NCBI RefSeq assembly: GCF_016808335.1
Contig: NC_053142.1
Span: 42,203,674-42,267,673, forward strand
Direction of reading: 5' to 3'
Length of the DNA stretch: 64,000 nucleotides
Origin: Panicum virgatum
Taxonomy: Eukaryota; Streptophyta; Magnoliopsida; Poales; Poaceae
Of the stretch, positions 22,948 to 33,359 are shown piece by piece; the first letter of the stretch is position 1; each line of letters opens with the position of its first letter. A program made the translations under genes and the position numbers. Below the pieces are notes generated by a model. It was not told where the DNA came from. It did no database searches and worked only from the letters and a program-made list of their open reading frames with translations.

Positions 22948-25900
22948 TCAACCAAAGAATTTTACGACTTTTGGGGCCTGTTTAGCTTTTGCCTTTGGGT
23001 TGGCATTCTTCTCATCATTTCCCGCCGATTTTGAACCAGATTGCTTTGCTTTTTTTGATTTGGCGGGTTTCGATTCTTCTTCTTCAATGAAATCATCTTC
23101 AAGGTCGTCTCCACCATGGTGAACGACAGGACCTTCCTGATAGTGTTCTTCCATGTTGACATCTGAAAATAAGCAGGCCAAGTGCACCGGTAAATAGTTA
23201 TTCCTGTACTGGACAACTACAACATAGGTCCTTGCATCATATTACTAACCATCTCAAACTATAGTAAGCACAATTTATCTCAGATGTTCGCATAAGCAAA
23301 GCCAGTTATCGTCAAGTAAAAAGCAACATTTCACCCATCCTTACATAGTCACATGATGCAGAGTCTACATATACATACTTTCTTTTTATCTTTTTTGACA
23401 CTCTTCTACAGATAAAATAACTGTAGATTCCTTTCACTAAATCACCATCCCAAAGAAACAGTAAAAATAATTTCATGTTAAAAAACACCAGGCAAGAATA
23501 TGGTGTATGCACCCTGCAGAATACCTAGCTGGTTACCATGGAGACTGGATTACTAAAGGTAGGTTGAATATATAGATCAGTCACATGCTTGTCAGCACTC
23601 CAACTTTTGAGATTTTGTCTCAACTATGATGTTGCAAAGATATAAAGTTGATGACCATGAGCTGCTTACCATCGTCTCTGGAGGACATCAAATCCTGCTT
23701 CCCTTTATTTGGACAATGCTTGGCCAAGTGCGTAACTTCACCACATATCTTACAACAACCACCCTAACAAATATATGGAGTTTAGACTCAAATGCATGGA
23801 AGTCATAACCTTAACAAAATAAAGGAAAAAAAAGAATCTAAACAGTACTAAAAAAACAATAGAACATTTTGACATCAAAGAAGATTGAAGTCTCAACACA
23901 TTGTTTTCGTTAGATAGGCTTGTGCAGGATCACCAGAAGGAATAGAGTTGGGAGCTAGTTAGAGGAACTCAAAATTCCATCAAGAGTACAAGCAGTTCAG
24001 TATATCTGGATTTGACAAGGACAACCTTCAAAGTTAAATGTACAGATAAGTTCAAGCTGAATTACTGTTTTTAGATGTTCATAGGATAAATTGCATAAAA
24101 AAAATCTAAAGCCCCTGGAATTAGCAACTTCAATTGTTTGCCATATATTTGAAGGACTATCTATATGTTTGCATGGTGCGTGAATATCCAAAATAAGAAG
24201 AAAAAACTTTCTAGTCATCTAAAGTGTAGAGGAGATCAAAATGGCCTAACTAGTACATAAAAATATAAAACAGTAAAACATTTTCTGCCAGGCACAACAT
24301 ATTGTTACCAATAAATTCTAGTTACAAAATGCATATGTGATCTGATTTCAGTATCTTGCATTAACTAAGAGAATTGAGAAGGTTTATGGTGAAATACCTT
24401 TGGATAAATGCCATGCTTGTTTTCAGGACAATCCTTGCTCAAATGCCCTTGCTGTTTGCAAACAAAGCAGCTTGCAAACTTTGTACCCCCTTTATATAAA
24501 ATTGTGCTAAATGAGTGAAACCACATAGGTAATGATAACGCTGCTGGCAGGTACAAAGAACCAGAAGATGTCTAATATGGATGTATGAGGATTACCGTTT
24601 TCAATTGGCTTGGGGCATTTGGAAAGAGAATGTCCAGATTCACCACAGTTATAGCAAAATTTCTTTGAATTCCCCTCGTTTTTCTCAGGACAGTTCTTCA
24701 GACTATGGCCGCGCTCCCTGCAGAGCAAGCAAATCTGAACCGAACATAGTATTATTACATGGCTAAAGAAAGCAAAAGTCGATCATTGCAAAAGTAAAAG
24801 TCAAACAGAAACCAATTGACTAAATGGAACATCAACAAAAACAAGTAATTAACTCTGAGTACAGTTCATTAGCAAGAGAATTTCACAGCGGGGAGCTCCC
24901 AGTCCATCATGTAACCATTGATGATTGATCAAACCCAGGGGCGGAGGACTCGGTATGGCGAGGTATGGCGGCTGCCATACCTTGGTTTTTCCGAGTTCTC
25001 CGCCCAGATTTTTGAGTCTGATGTCCAACAGCCGTCATTAGAGCTGTTTCAGTGTTTCTATCTTTCCGAGCGCGAGAAAGAAGACGCTAAAAGGAAGATG
25101 CTGCGTTGGACCAGCATCATGGGCTTTTTTTGGCCATTTCTGATTGTTCAACGAGTCCATGTGACTCTCGATGTCCCAGCAACATAATAAGCGATTCTGA
25201 TCGAGGACGAAGCGACTATATGCGCGAGGTGTCTAGCGAGGTGGCGATTAGGCGTCGAGGTGATGGGCGATGGCGCGTGGGGATATGCGAATTGCTGAGA
25301 CCGCGAGATGAACAAAGAAAGTCACTGTCACGTGCTCATGGTGGATCGTACGCATCATGGAGAAGGCAACTAGTACTAGTAGCATGGAACGGAAGGGAAA
25401 GCACATAAAGTGGAAGTGCATATTGCATACTGAATATCTGAATTTGCTTGCACTTAGCTTTTCATTTGTTTTCTTCATCACTTTGGCGAGTTTTGATGCT
25501 GCCATGTGCCATGTTCGAATTGGAGTGCAGATTTCAGGAGTTTTCAGTCTAAGGAAGAGGCTGAGATCCAAATACCGAGCCAAAGGATGCTAGCCCAGTT
25601 GGTTAGTCACTCTAGCGGCACCCCTCAGGTCCTGAGTTCGACTCCCTGTGGAAGCGAATTTCAGGCTGAGGGTAAAAAAAACCCTCGCTGGCCCCGTGTG
25701 CCAAAGCACTGGTTGTGAGACGGCCCAGGTCGGCCTGAGGACCCTTACATGGCCTAGGCACAGTTCCCGGGGGTTACGTCTCCTAGTGTCAGGGCGGGGC
25801 CAGGGTTCGGGGATTTTCTCGGTCGGGGAAGCCGAGGCTTCTTCTTAAGCTAATACCGGTGGGGCGGTCTTTCCCTACCCGGCCGAGTTTTTTTTTGAGA

Positions 25901-26573
25901 TCCAAATACCGATATGCACATACTACTTTCAATTTAAACCTTACTTTATCATTAATGCAACTCCGCCATACCTTAATTTTTTTCTGTCCTCCGCCACTGA
26001 TCAAACCAGCACATAATTGCTCAAAAAATTAAGTAATGAGTTCGCATCTGACAAGCAGGGATAGTATCAGTAGCTGTACAGCGGCACTCCTTGCCCGATG
26101 AAAACCTAACCAAACAATGGCATGCTACAAGAATTTGAGCAATCTTAAACAAATGGCAGTATCACTTGTACATTCTACACCGGCTACATTATTCAGCGTA
26201 CATGGCACCTTTAGCAATTTGAAATTACTCTACACAATGCGGCGTCACAAGGTACCGAGTACATCGTTTTCAGAAGGCACTAGTGGGTTCGTACCTTGTT
26301 CTTGTCCCAGAGGGCCTTCTCGGGGCAGGCCTTGGCGACGTGCTCAGTGGACTTGCAGATGAAGCAGCACTCCCCGGGCCGCATCCCGGGAATCCGCAGC
26401 GGGTGCTTCGACCTTCCGGTGCCGCCCTTCTTGGCCTTCTTAAACATGCTCTTCTTGTTCTTCTTGCTCTTCTTCTTGGAGCCGTCGGCGGAAGGGGCCG
26501 GCTGCGGAGGGAAGAGGTCCGGGTTCGCCTCCCGGAAGCGCTTCCGCGCCTCTCTCTGCCGCTTGTTCGCCAT
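22948..26573 (-). CDS. Five-knuckle CCHC zinc finger protein, ZCCHC9-like
   Basis: Minus-strand exons 26573-26295, 24734-24596, 24489-24398, 23763-23670 and 23162-22948 (stop TGA). All have GT-AG borders and matching phases, 819 bases, 272 aa. The N-terminus (MANKRQREARKRFREANP) is followed by a lysine-rich nuclear-type stretch (about residues 33-58). Five knuckles of the form C-X2-C-X4-H-X4-C follow: CFICKSTEHVAKAC, CLLCRERGHSLKNC, CYNCGESGHSLSKC, CFVCKQQGHLSKDC and CKICGEVTHLAKHC. The C-terminus is acidic, then Lys/Ala-rich. Such proteins bind nucleic acid; animal ZCCHC9 is nucleolar. The tail resembles plant zinc-knuckle proteins of this class, but the plant role is not known to me. Intron 1 (1.56 kb) contains a hAT-type element with a nested SINE. 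Confidence 0.92.
24936..25999. mobile_element. Non-autonomous hAT-type element with nested SINE
   Basis: Flanked by a perfect 8-bp duplication ATCAAACC (24928-24935 and 26000-26007), the hAT length. Ends are CAGGGGCGGAGGAC and GTCCTCCGCCACTG, inverted repeats of the CAGNGGCGGA type seen in plant hAT elements. GGTATGGCGG is repeated inside both ends. No transposase is recognisable in its 1,064 bases, of which about 330 belong to the nested SINE and its duplication. It lies in intron 1 of the CCHC gene. Confidence 0.85.
25579..25895 (+). mobile_element. tRNA-derived SINE of the grass type
   Basis: The head carries RNA polymerase III boxes: an A-box-like TAGCCCAGTTGGTTAG and a B-box-like GGTCCTGAGTTCGACTCCC. 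The tail ends in GGCCGAG followed by a T-run, as grass SINEs often do. It is flanked by 17-bp direct repeats TGAGATCCAAATACCGA (25562-25578 and 25896-25912), the mark of LINE-aided insertion. It is inserted into the hAT-type element, so it is the younger of the two. Confidence 0.9.
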
Positions 26574-26689
26574 CTGTGGCTACGGCTGCCTCTCTCGCGC
26601 TTGCTTGCTACAGCCGGTGTCTTCCTCGGCGGCGGCGGCGGCGGCGGTGGGAGGGAAGGGAGGGGAGAAGGGCGTGAGCAGGGTTAATA

Positions 26690-27185
26690 ATCCGACCGGT
26701 CGGGCCATACCACCGCCCTCCGGTGGCAGTTTACTACTAGACCGGTTTGATCGAAACCGGTGGAATCGGTTCAAATCTAAATTCAAAAGCGCATGGTTTG
26801 ACCGGTTTACTGGCCGGTTTGACTGGTTTGAATTCAAATCCAAATTCAAAATCGCATGTGTAATCGGTTTGGAACGGTATACCGGCCGGTTTGACCGGTT
26901 TACCAAGTGGGTCTCAATGGGGCGTCTCATTTTTTTTTCTTTTTTTGGTTTAACTTTAAATGTCCGAAAAGTATGTTAAACGAATGAATTTTTGAGAAAA
27001 TTTGACACCATTAGATTCGTCGCACCTTGAAGTATTTTTATGAATTTTTTAGGAATTTTTCATTTTTTTGAATTCAAATTTGAATTTTGAATTTAGACCA
27101 GTTTGGTACCAGCCCAAACCGGAACCGGGCCGGACTGGTTTGACCAGTTACCGGTCAAACCGGACTAGTTCCCACCGGTTTTGTA
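26690..27185. repeat. ACCGGTTTGACC-rich imperfect repeat region
   Basis: Two clusters of GACCGGTTT, ACCGGCCGGTTTGAC and AACCGG words (26695-26905 and 27095-27182) flank an AT-rich centre with repeated AATTCAAAT words. The clusters are partly inverted relative to each other, as in a MITE or decayed transposon, but I could not define ends. It lies directly upstream of the CCHC gene start, so it may overlap its promoter. Confidence 0.5.
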
Positions 27186-27596
27186 AACCTGGCTCGGAAG
27201 GGTGGGGTTCTCTTTTGGTGGAAAGGATGCTTTAAGATTCGTGTTTTTAGACTGGAACGACGGCTCTCTCACTACATGAGATGAGGCAGCGGCGCAGCGC
27301 TTGCCAAGCGAGTCCGATTTCTTTCTCACGACTGCCTGACGTAAATCAGTCAAATTCGTCCAGCAATTTCTCCAAACACGTCTGAAGAAAACACTGCTGG
27401 ACTGAACCAAGTCCGAAATCAATTATCGGTCACCCAAACAAACAGCCTTTCAACATTGTCTCGCTAACGTACGGCATAAAGTTTTGACAAGCAACTTAAC
27501 CGACAAGAAAGAATCCTATTTAAATCAATGTATATGTTACAACGTCTCGCCTTGTACATTTGAATCCATACACAATTTTCATCGGTCCAACTCAAA

Positions 27597-30376
27597 TCAT
27601 CGTCTGTACAGCGATTCCCAAAGAACACCGAGGTCAACGTTGCCTCCAGAAACGATTATCCCTATCTTGCTGCTGTCATGCCAAGCAAAGCTTTGTTTGA
27701 ACTAGTCAGACATAACAGCAGCAAGGCCAATTGCATCACTGGGCTCCACAGCTACCTTCAGGATCTCGTAGCACATTTTCATGGCGTCCACAATGGCATT
27801 GTCATCCACAACGATGATATCATCCACCAAGTCACGCACCACAGGCCTACAAAATAGAGATCAGATTTACCAAATTCCATAAAACGAGATAGAATGCTGA
27901 GTTCAGAAGTGCTCTGGACTACATTTCAGACATTGGTGGTTAGATATAGTGCTCCTTTTACTGTCAGTATCATTAACTCACAGCATAGCTGGAAATTTTA
28001 CCCAATATGCCAATAGTATATGTTCTACCATAACTTCATAACATTGAGCATCGGCAGCATTGCAAATCATTTCAGGAGATTAATTCACAAAACCTTCCAG
28101 GAAAACATATTATCCAACATTTCAATCAACTTATCAAGCAAGCACATGTCAAGATAAAGGATGGATGTTGTATGAAGGTTCAAAGAACCAAAGTGTGAAA
28201 AGATGATGTAAGTATGTTCAATGCAAATTGCTTTACCATGTCAAGTCGCCAAGAAAAGCTCGTAGTCCATCAGCAATGGTGTTTGTGGAAGGCAATGTGA
28301 TGATCTTTCCAGCAGCCATTGGACTGGGCAGAATCATCAGCACCTTTTGGCTCTGCTGCCAGAATACGTATTGAAGGGTTTATGGCCTTTGCAGCAAGGG
28401 CCACACCAGAAATTAAACCACCACCTGTAGTTCAGCCAAAAAGTTATGCTAGTGCCAAAAAATGAAAATAGTGTCATTCGCGAAAACGTTAATGTAGTAC
28501 ATGCCACTAATGGGAACAATTATTGTGTCAATTTCAGGGACTTGCTCTAGAAGCTCAAGAGATACTGTACCCTGACCACTGGAAAATCATCACAGATGTC
28601 CAAGCATTAAGAGCGCATGTTGGCAATACACAAAAACAAAACATGAGAAAGCAGGCTGATCCAAAAATGGTTCAATTGATAGCAAAAGTTAGTGTCATGT
28701 CTTAGGGGCCACGTAGCCTTTCATTTCATTTTGATTCCTTTTGTGTATGAGTGCACCAGCAAGCTTATGCTCCAGTTCCTTCATTTCCCTGCCCACATTT
28801 TTCTTAAAACCTGTAATCTTCTGTACGATCAGGGTTTTCCTTTTTGTCTAAAAGGATTAAAAGAAAGATGGGTTGATATTCACTTAGACCACATAGCCCA
28901 ACAGGAAAAATAAAAAAATCGGGTTTGATGTGCTAAGTTAGTATCAAGTAACTCCAATTGTTTTTGTAACCACTTCACTAGAAGAACCCATTGATACCAA
29001 AGTAAGCATCTGATAGAACTCTTCATACATGGACAATCATGGTCCTCATTATTATACGAGGATATCAGGATATGTAATCCAGAAACACGAAGGTGTTCCA
29101 ACAGACTGCTAAACCTACACGCTATGTCCTTACGAAAATTGCTAATAATCTAGCCATTTGAGTGCATCACTTTACAGAGTGTAGTGATCGTGGACCAGGA
29201 AGAAGAATTCTCCATACCTACAGTTCCAAATCCCAAACTGACTTCTTGCACATCACAACAGTTTCTTAGGATTTAGGATAAGAACTAACCGAGAAAGAAC
29301 TGAAGACAAGTGACACACTAAATCCACTTAACATTCATTACCAGAAGAAATGTCTAAACCATTGTGAAACAAATAAATTATATATCAGAAGCAACTCTAG
29401 TGTTTGGAAATGGGCATAATCTCCACATCGCCCATACGGTCCAACAAAATGAAAGAGAATCAATACACTCCTTTCTGGGAAGCAATTCATTATTCCCGAA
29501 TGCAATATATAACACTCTGTTTTACTGGGCTCTTCAGGTGTGCTTCTTCCAACTTCTCCCCGCATTATAGAAGAACTAAACCAGAAAACCATCTCATAGC
29601 TTTATTTCAAAAAAAATCATTTCACAGCCCAAAACCCAAACGCACCTGATAGTGTACTTATTATTGAAGGGATGAATAAGAACAGCACCAGTCTCCTCCT
29701 GGACTCTTTTACAAACAGATTCTCTCGACTCAATGCTGACATCACTCCAGATAACCTTACCACCATACCGCCTAACGTTGTCGATCTTGCATGCTGGTGC
29801 ATTCTTTGGTATGACAATGTGTGCGGGTATGCCACGCAGCTTTGCAGCTAAAGCCACGGCAGCAGCATGGTTTCCGCTGTGAAGAAACCACCATATCAAT
29901 ACCACTCTGTTCTGCCGATGTCTGGAAAAATTGCAAACAAAACATTGAAGCTAGCACCAAACCTGCTATGTGTCACGACGCCCTTCGATGCCTGCTCATC
30001 ATCAAGGGCAAATATCGAATTCGAAGCACCTCGGATCTTGAATGCGCCACTGCACAGCACAACATATATTTCCACACAAACAATCACTACAGTAGCATTC
30101 GTTGAAAAAAAAAACAATCAGTGCAGTACCAAATACAAAGCATTTCCAGAACTGAATAACAAACACATCGGGCAGTAATCCTACTCACGCCTTCTGGAAG
30201 CACTCGCACTTGAAGAACAGCTGCTTCCCCGCTACGGCATCGATCGATGTCGAGGACAGAACGGGCGTCCTGTGCACGTACGGCGCAATGCGGGCCTGCG
30301 CCTCCCTGATGGAATCGATGTCGGCGGCATAACCCTGGCCTCCTGTGCTGTCGCCGCTGCCGTCCCTGCTTCCCAT
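27597..30376 (-). pseudogene. Serine racemase-like PLP enzyme gene, disabled
   Basis: Fold-type II PLP enzyme that would interconvert L- and D-serine and dehydrate serine. Minus-strand exons: 30376-30189, 30049-29963, 29876-29646, 28578-28505, 28424-28237 and 27846-27597. Apart from one extra base, phases join to about 338 codons, the plant serine racemase length. Visible: the PLP lysine in FKIRGA, the SSGNHAAA loop, NPFNN-like HPFNNKYT, the glycine loop SGGGL across the exon 4/5 joint, and SGGNVDLGVLWESLY near the C-terminus. Two defects: exon 5 has one extra base near 28318, shifting the frame, and exon 6 has TAG at 27702-27704. The family's usual E-P-S-G-A reads E-P-S-D-A. Exon 4 appears to use a GC donor. 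A threonine dehydratase is less likely because there is no ACT domain. If the extra base were a sequencing error, the stop would still remove the last 35 residues. Confidence 0.85.
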
Positions 30377-31388
30377 CGGGCCTAGTAAGCTACAACCGCA
30401 TCAGTTCTCTTGGAAAACAAACAGATATCAGTAATCCAACACGCGGCAAACTTGGCGGATTGGGATATCCGTCCGAGCAGAAGGATTTGGGGTTTGATTG
30501 GCCGCGGCGCGGAAGAGTTAGTTGCAGAGCAAAATTGCCACCCCTAGAACAGTCAATCCGAGGAAAGCAGGGCTTCCTTACCGGCAGCAGAAGGAAGCAA
30601 TCGAGGTCCGGGTGAATCTCCAGGTCCCCCGCTAGGCGCCAAGGTGAGGAAGAAGGGGAGGCCGAGGACGGCAACTGCTGCAGCAGAACTCCGGCGTGCT
30701 TCCTGCTTCGCTTCAGTAGTGCTGTGTGTGTTGGGCTGCAAAGCCCACGCGGAAGACACGGCCCATTAAAGGCCCAACCCACTCGAATTCACACGGCCCG
30801 TCAGAGCCCGCTTGCTGTGTGGGGCCAAGGCCCGAGGGTGATTTAATTAGAGCTGAACATTCAGTGTTTCTCACATTTTTTTTTGTTTTTGAGGAACCGA
30901 GCTGCCAGTGTAGTGTAGGCTTACCCTTAAAAAAAGTGTAGTGTAGGCTTCCAATTACTCAGCTCGATATCGGATCGTGGGGAAAAGGAGTAGGAGAATG
31001 CACGGGCACCGATCAGGTTGTTGGCAGCAGATAGCAGTAGCATACCGGCACTGGCACCGGCGGTCACGGCCTCGCTCACGGGTGACTGCCGGCCTCCGTC
31101 TCCCCGAGAGGCTCTCCTCAGGCCTCAGGGGCTGTCGCTCGTGGCGGCGACGGACCGACCGTGTAGGAGGTGAGCTTCTCCTCTCGGCTCTTGCCCGTAT
31201 CAATTGCACCTCTTTATTTTAAAAATTTATACAAGTTTTCTAAAATAATCTCCTATTTTAAAAAACTAGTACAAGTTTTTGAATTAAAGATGAGTGGTGG
31301 ATATCTTTAGGGGCACCTATTTACATCTTTACTTGCACAATCTACAAGCAGAGCAGTGAGTTTACACCATTTATCCCTACGTGCTTTA
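30377..31388. other. Upstream region of the serine racemase-like gene
   Basis: GC-rich near the gene, then mixed. It should hold the promoter and 5' UTR. Open frames here on both strands show no family resemblance. Confidence 0.45.
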
Positions 31389-31397
31389 TTAATAAAA

Positions 31398-31783
31398 GAG
31401 TAAATTGCACCTGCGGTCCCTAAACTTGTTGTGTCGTTTCGTTCGGGTCTCCAAACTCTGAAATTGTCCACTTAGGTCCCTAAACAGCGTTTGCGGGCCC
31501 AAATACGGTCCAAAACCCGCCAGCGAGGGGCGCTTTGCCTGCGTGGCATGCCACCTGGGATGCCGGTTTGCAAAAAACCCCCTGCCCCTCCATTCCCGTC
31601 ATATCCGACTCCTCATCCTCCTCTGTCTCCTCGGCGAGGGAGGAGAGGCGACAGGCGGCGGTGGGTTCGGCGCGACCAGGAGGGCAAGGGGGGTTTGGCC
31701 GACGGCAAGGGCTCGCGGCCGCGACGGAGACGGGCTTCGGCTGGGAGGCGCGTGCAAGGGGCCATTGGACCCGGCAAGGAGCT
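31398..31783 (+). repeat. Left terminal inverted repeat of the MULE
   Basis: Inverted counterpart of 36039-36423 with scattered mismatches. It starts GAGTAAATTGCACCTGCGGT and ends at GGCAAGGAGCTC. The GC-rich inner part probably provides the promoter and leader of the GRF gene. Confidence 0.92.
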
Positions 31784-31901
31784 CCCCGCCGCCCCCACAA
31801 CCCAATCGTCTAGGGTTCCGGTGAGGTCGCTCTCCTCGGTGCAATGTATGGGCAAGCGAGCGCGTCGGGCTCGAATCCAGTGAGTGGTCCTCAGCTCGCT
31901 C

Positions 31902-32356
31902 ATGATGTGCACGGAATGCGGACGTAGCAGAGTCGTTCAGCGTAGGTCGCGGAAGGAGTGGAGCAAGGGCCGAATTTTCTTTTGCTGCCCGTTCTACAAG
32001 GTTAGTGATTCTTCCTCACTAATTCTGGTTTGTGGTGGATGATGTGCTGAATGATTTCATCAAGAGTACTCTTTCATCAATTATAGATGGATGGCTCAGG
32101 CTGTCCTTTTTGGTACTGGGAAGAGGATTACGTGAAGATCGTGGAGACGAAGGGCATTCTCACTGGTTCTGGCGGCAGGATGGTAGCTGAAGCTGAAGCT
32201 GAAGCTAGCGGCACAGATGTGGCTCGGAATGGATTGCCAGTGGAAGGAAGTGTAGTTGGTCAAGATGTAGTGATCCTACTCAAGTATATGTGCTTTATTT
32301 GTACTTGTATGCTATTTGTGATGGTGCTTAACCTGTTTGTGGTCCTGATGAAGTGA
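31902..32356 (+). CDS. GRF-type zinc finger protein with C-terminal membrane segment, MULE-borne
   Basis: Two exons: 31902-32000 (33 codons, donor AAG|GTTAGT) and 32087-32356 (acceptor TTATAG|ATGG, stop at 32354-32356). They join in phase to 122 aa. Residues 3-44 form a GRF-like zinc finger: CTEC, then KEWSKGRIFFCCPFY, then GCPFWYWEEDY, with Cys3, Cys6, Cys28 or Cys29, and Cys39 as likely ligands. Residues about 92-120 are strongly hydrophobic (ILLKYMCFICTCMLFVMVL), one likely membrane segment. GRF fingers bind single-stranded nucleic acid in several repair proteins. Short GRF proteins with a tail anchor are frequent in plant genomes and often lie near transposons; their role is unknown to me. 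An in-frame stop just upstream supports this start, although an earlier spliced exon is possible. It is intact while the transposase is not. Confidence 0.7.
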
Positions 32357-33277
32357 AAGAAACAGGACCATTATCCTTGTGACCTAGTAGTGTTTGTGAT
32401 GTATGAACTCCATATTCTAAGTAATGTAATGACTGCACCTATGTATGGTCTTAAATTGTATCAACGCTTATGTTCCAAGAAATCGAAGGCCTCTGTAATG
32501 GCATTGTTTGTGATAAGAAATGAGTGCACACAGATAGCCACATAACCATCCATTGATTGTACCAATGCAATCTGTCACAGTTTTTATATTTGCATACAAT
32601 AAGTTGAGCACAGGATATTTGAAGTGAGTGTTTTGGCACCAAAAGACTAGATAGGGCCATATCCTTTCCTAGATTTTCCATATGAACTACACAAAAGACA
32701 ACTCTGTGCTATACAAAAGCTTCACCAGATTCCTTGACAAAAGCATGCATCCTGACTGTACAAAATGAGTGGGTGACAGGTGCTTAATCCTTCTTTGCTG
32801 GTGCTGAATTTTTCCTCCTTCCTGCTGCTGCTGGCTGCTTCTTTGCTGGTGCTGCTGGCTTCATCTTCTTCTATGGCGCAAGGTTCTTTCTTGGCTTCTT
32901 GGCCATCTTAGCTCTGCCTTCTTTGGTTGCCGTCATGGGAGGCAATGGTCTTGCTGCAGGTAGGTTGGACTGGATGAAGACACAATCAGGAAGAGCTTCT
33001 GCTTTTTCGCCAATTCTACTTGTTGGTTTTGGCTGCAAAAAATATGTGTCAGACTACTATAAAGGAGGGGCAAGTTAGATGTCCTAACATACCAGGTCAC
33101 TCATCTGAGCTGCCATTGGGTTGGGAACTTGTTCTTGAATTGGTAGAATATCATTGTCAATTAATTTGAATGTTTTCTGCATCATAAACAAGTGTTGTGG
33201 TTAATGTGACAGAAATAAGAGTACTCCACAAATATTTGGTTCACAATACTTGAATGAGCACTTTCTCTTCAGCATCA
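32357..33277. other. MULE interior between the two genes
   Basis: AT-rich, probably the 3' ends of the two convergent genes. A GCTGGTGCTG/TTCTTTGCTGG-rich patch at 32790-32960, read on the minus strand, gives a Lys/Ala/Pro-rich low-complexity stretch that may be the C-terminal part of the transposase gene. Confidence 0.4.
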
Positions 33278-33359
33278 TATGCTTGTGGTGCTGCTGACTT
33301 CCTCTTAAGCCCTAACTTTATGCTTGTGGTGCTGCTGACTTCCTCTTAAGCCCTAACTT
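33278..33359. repeat. Perfect 41-bp tandem duplication in the MULE
   Basis: ATGCTTGTGGTGCTGCTGAC...CCCTAACTTT occurs twice in direct succession (33278-33318 and 33319-33359). It falls at the 3' end of the transposase reading frame. Confidence 0.85.

Noticed and set aside
25585..25660. A possible tRNA gene (A and B boxes present)
   Set aside because: The boxes are followed by about 250 bases of non-tRNA sequence and a T-run, with 17-bp target duplications outside: it is a SINE.
28336..28520. A separate small protein in the serine racemase region
   Set aside because: It is an off-frame reading across the exon 4 and 5 borders of the pseudogene.
31491..31883. Several overlapping frames near 31.5-31.9 kb and their mirror at 35.9-36.3 kb
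   Set aside because: They are the two inverted ends of the MULE, translated in each frame; only the short transposase first exon within the right end is supported.
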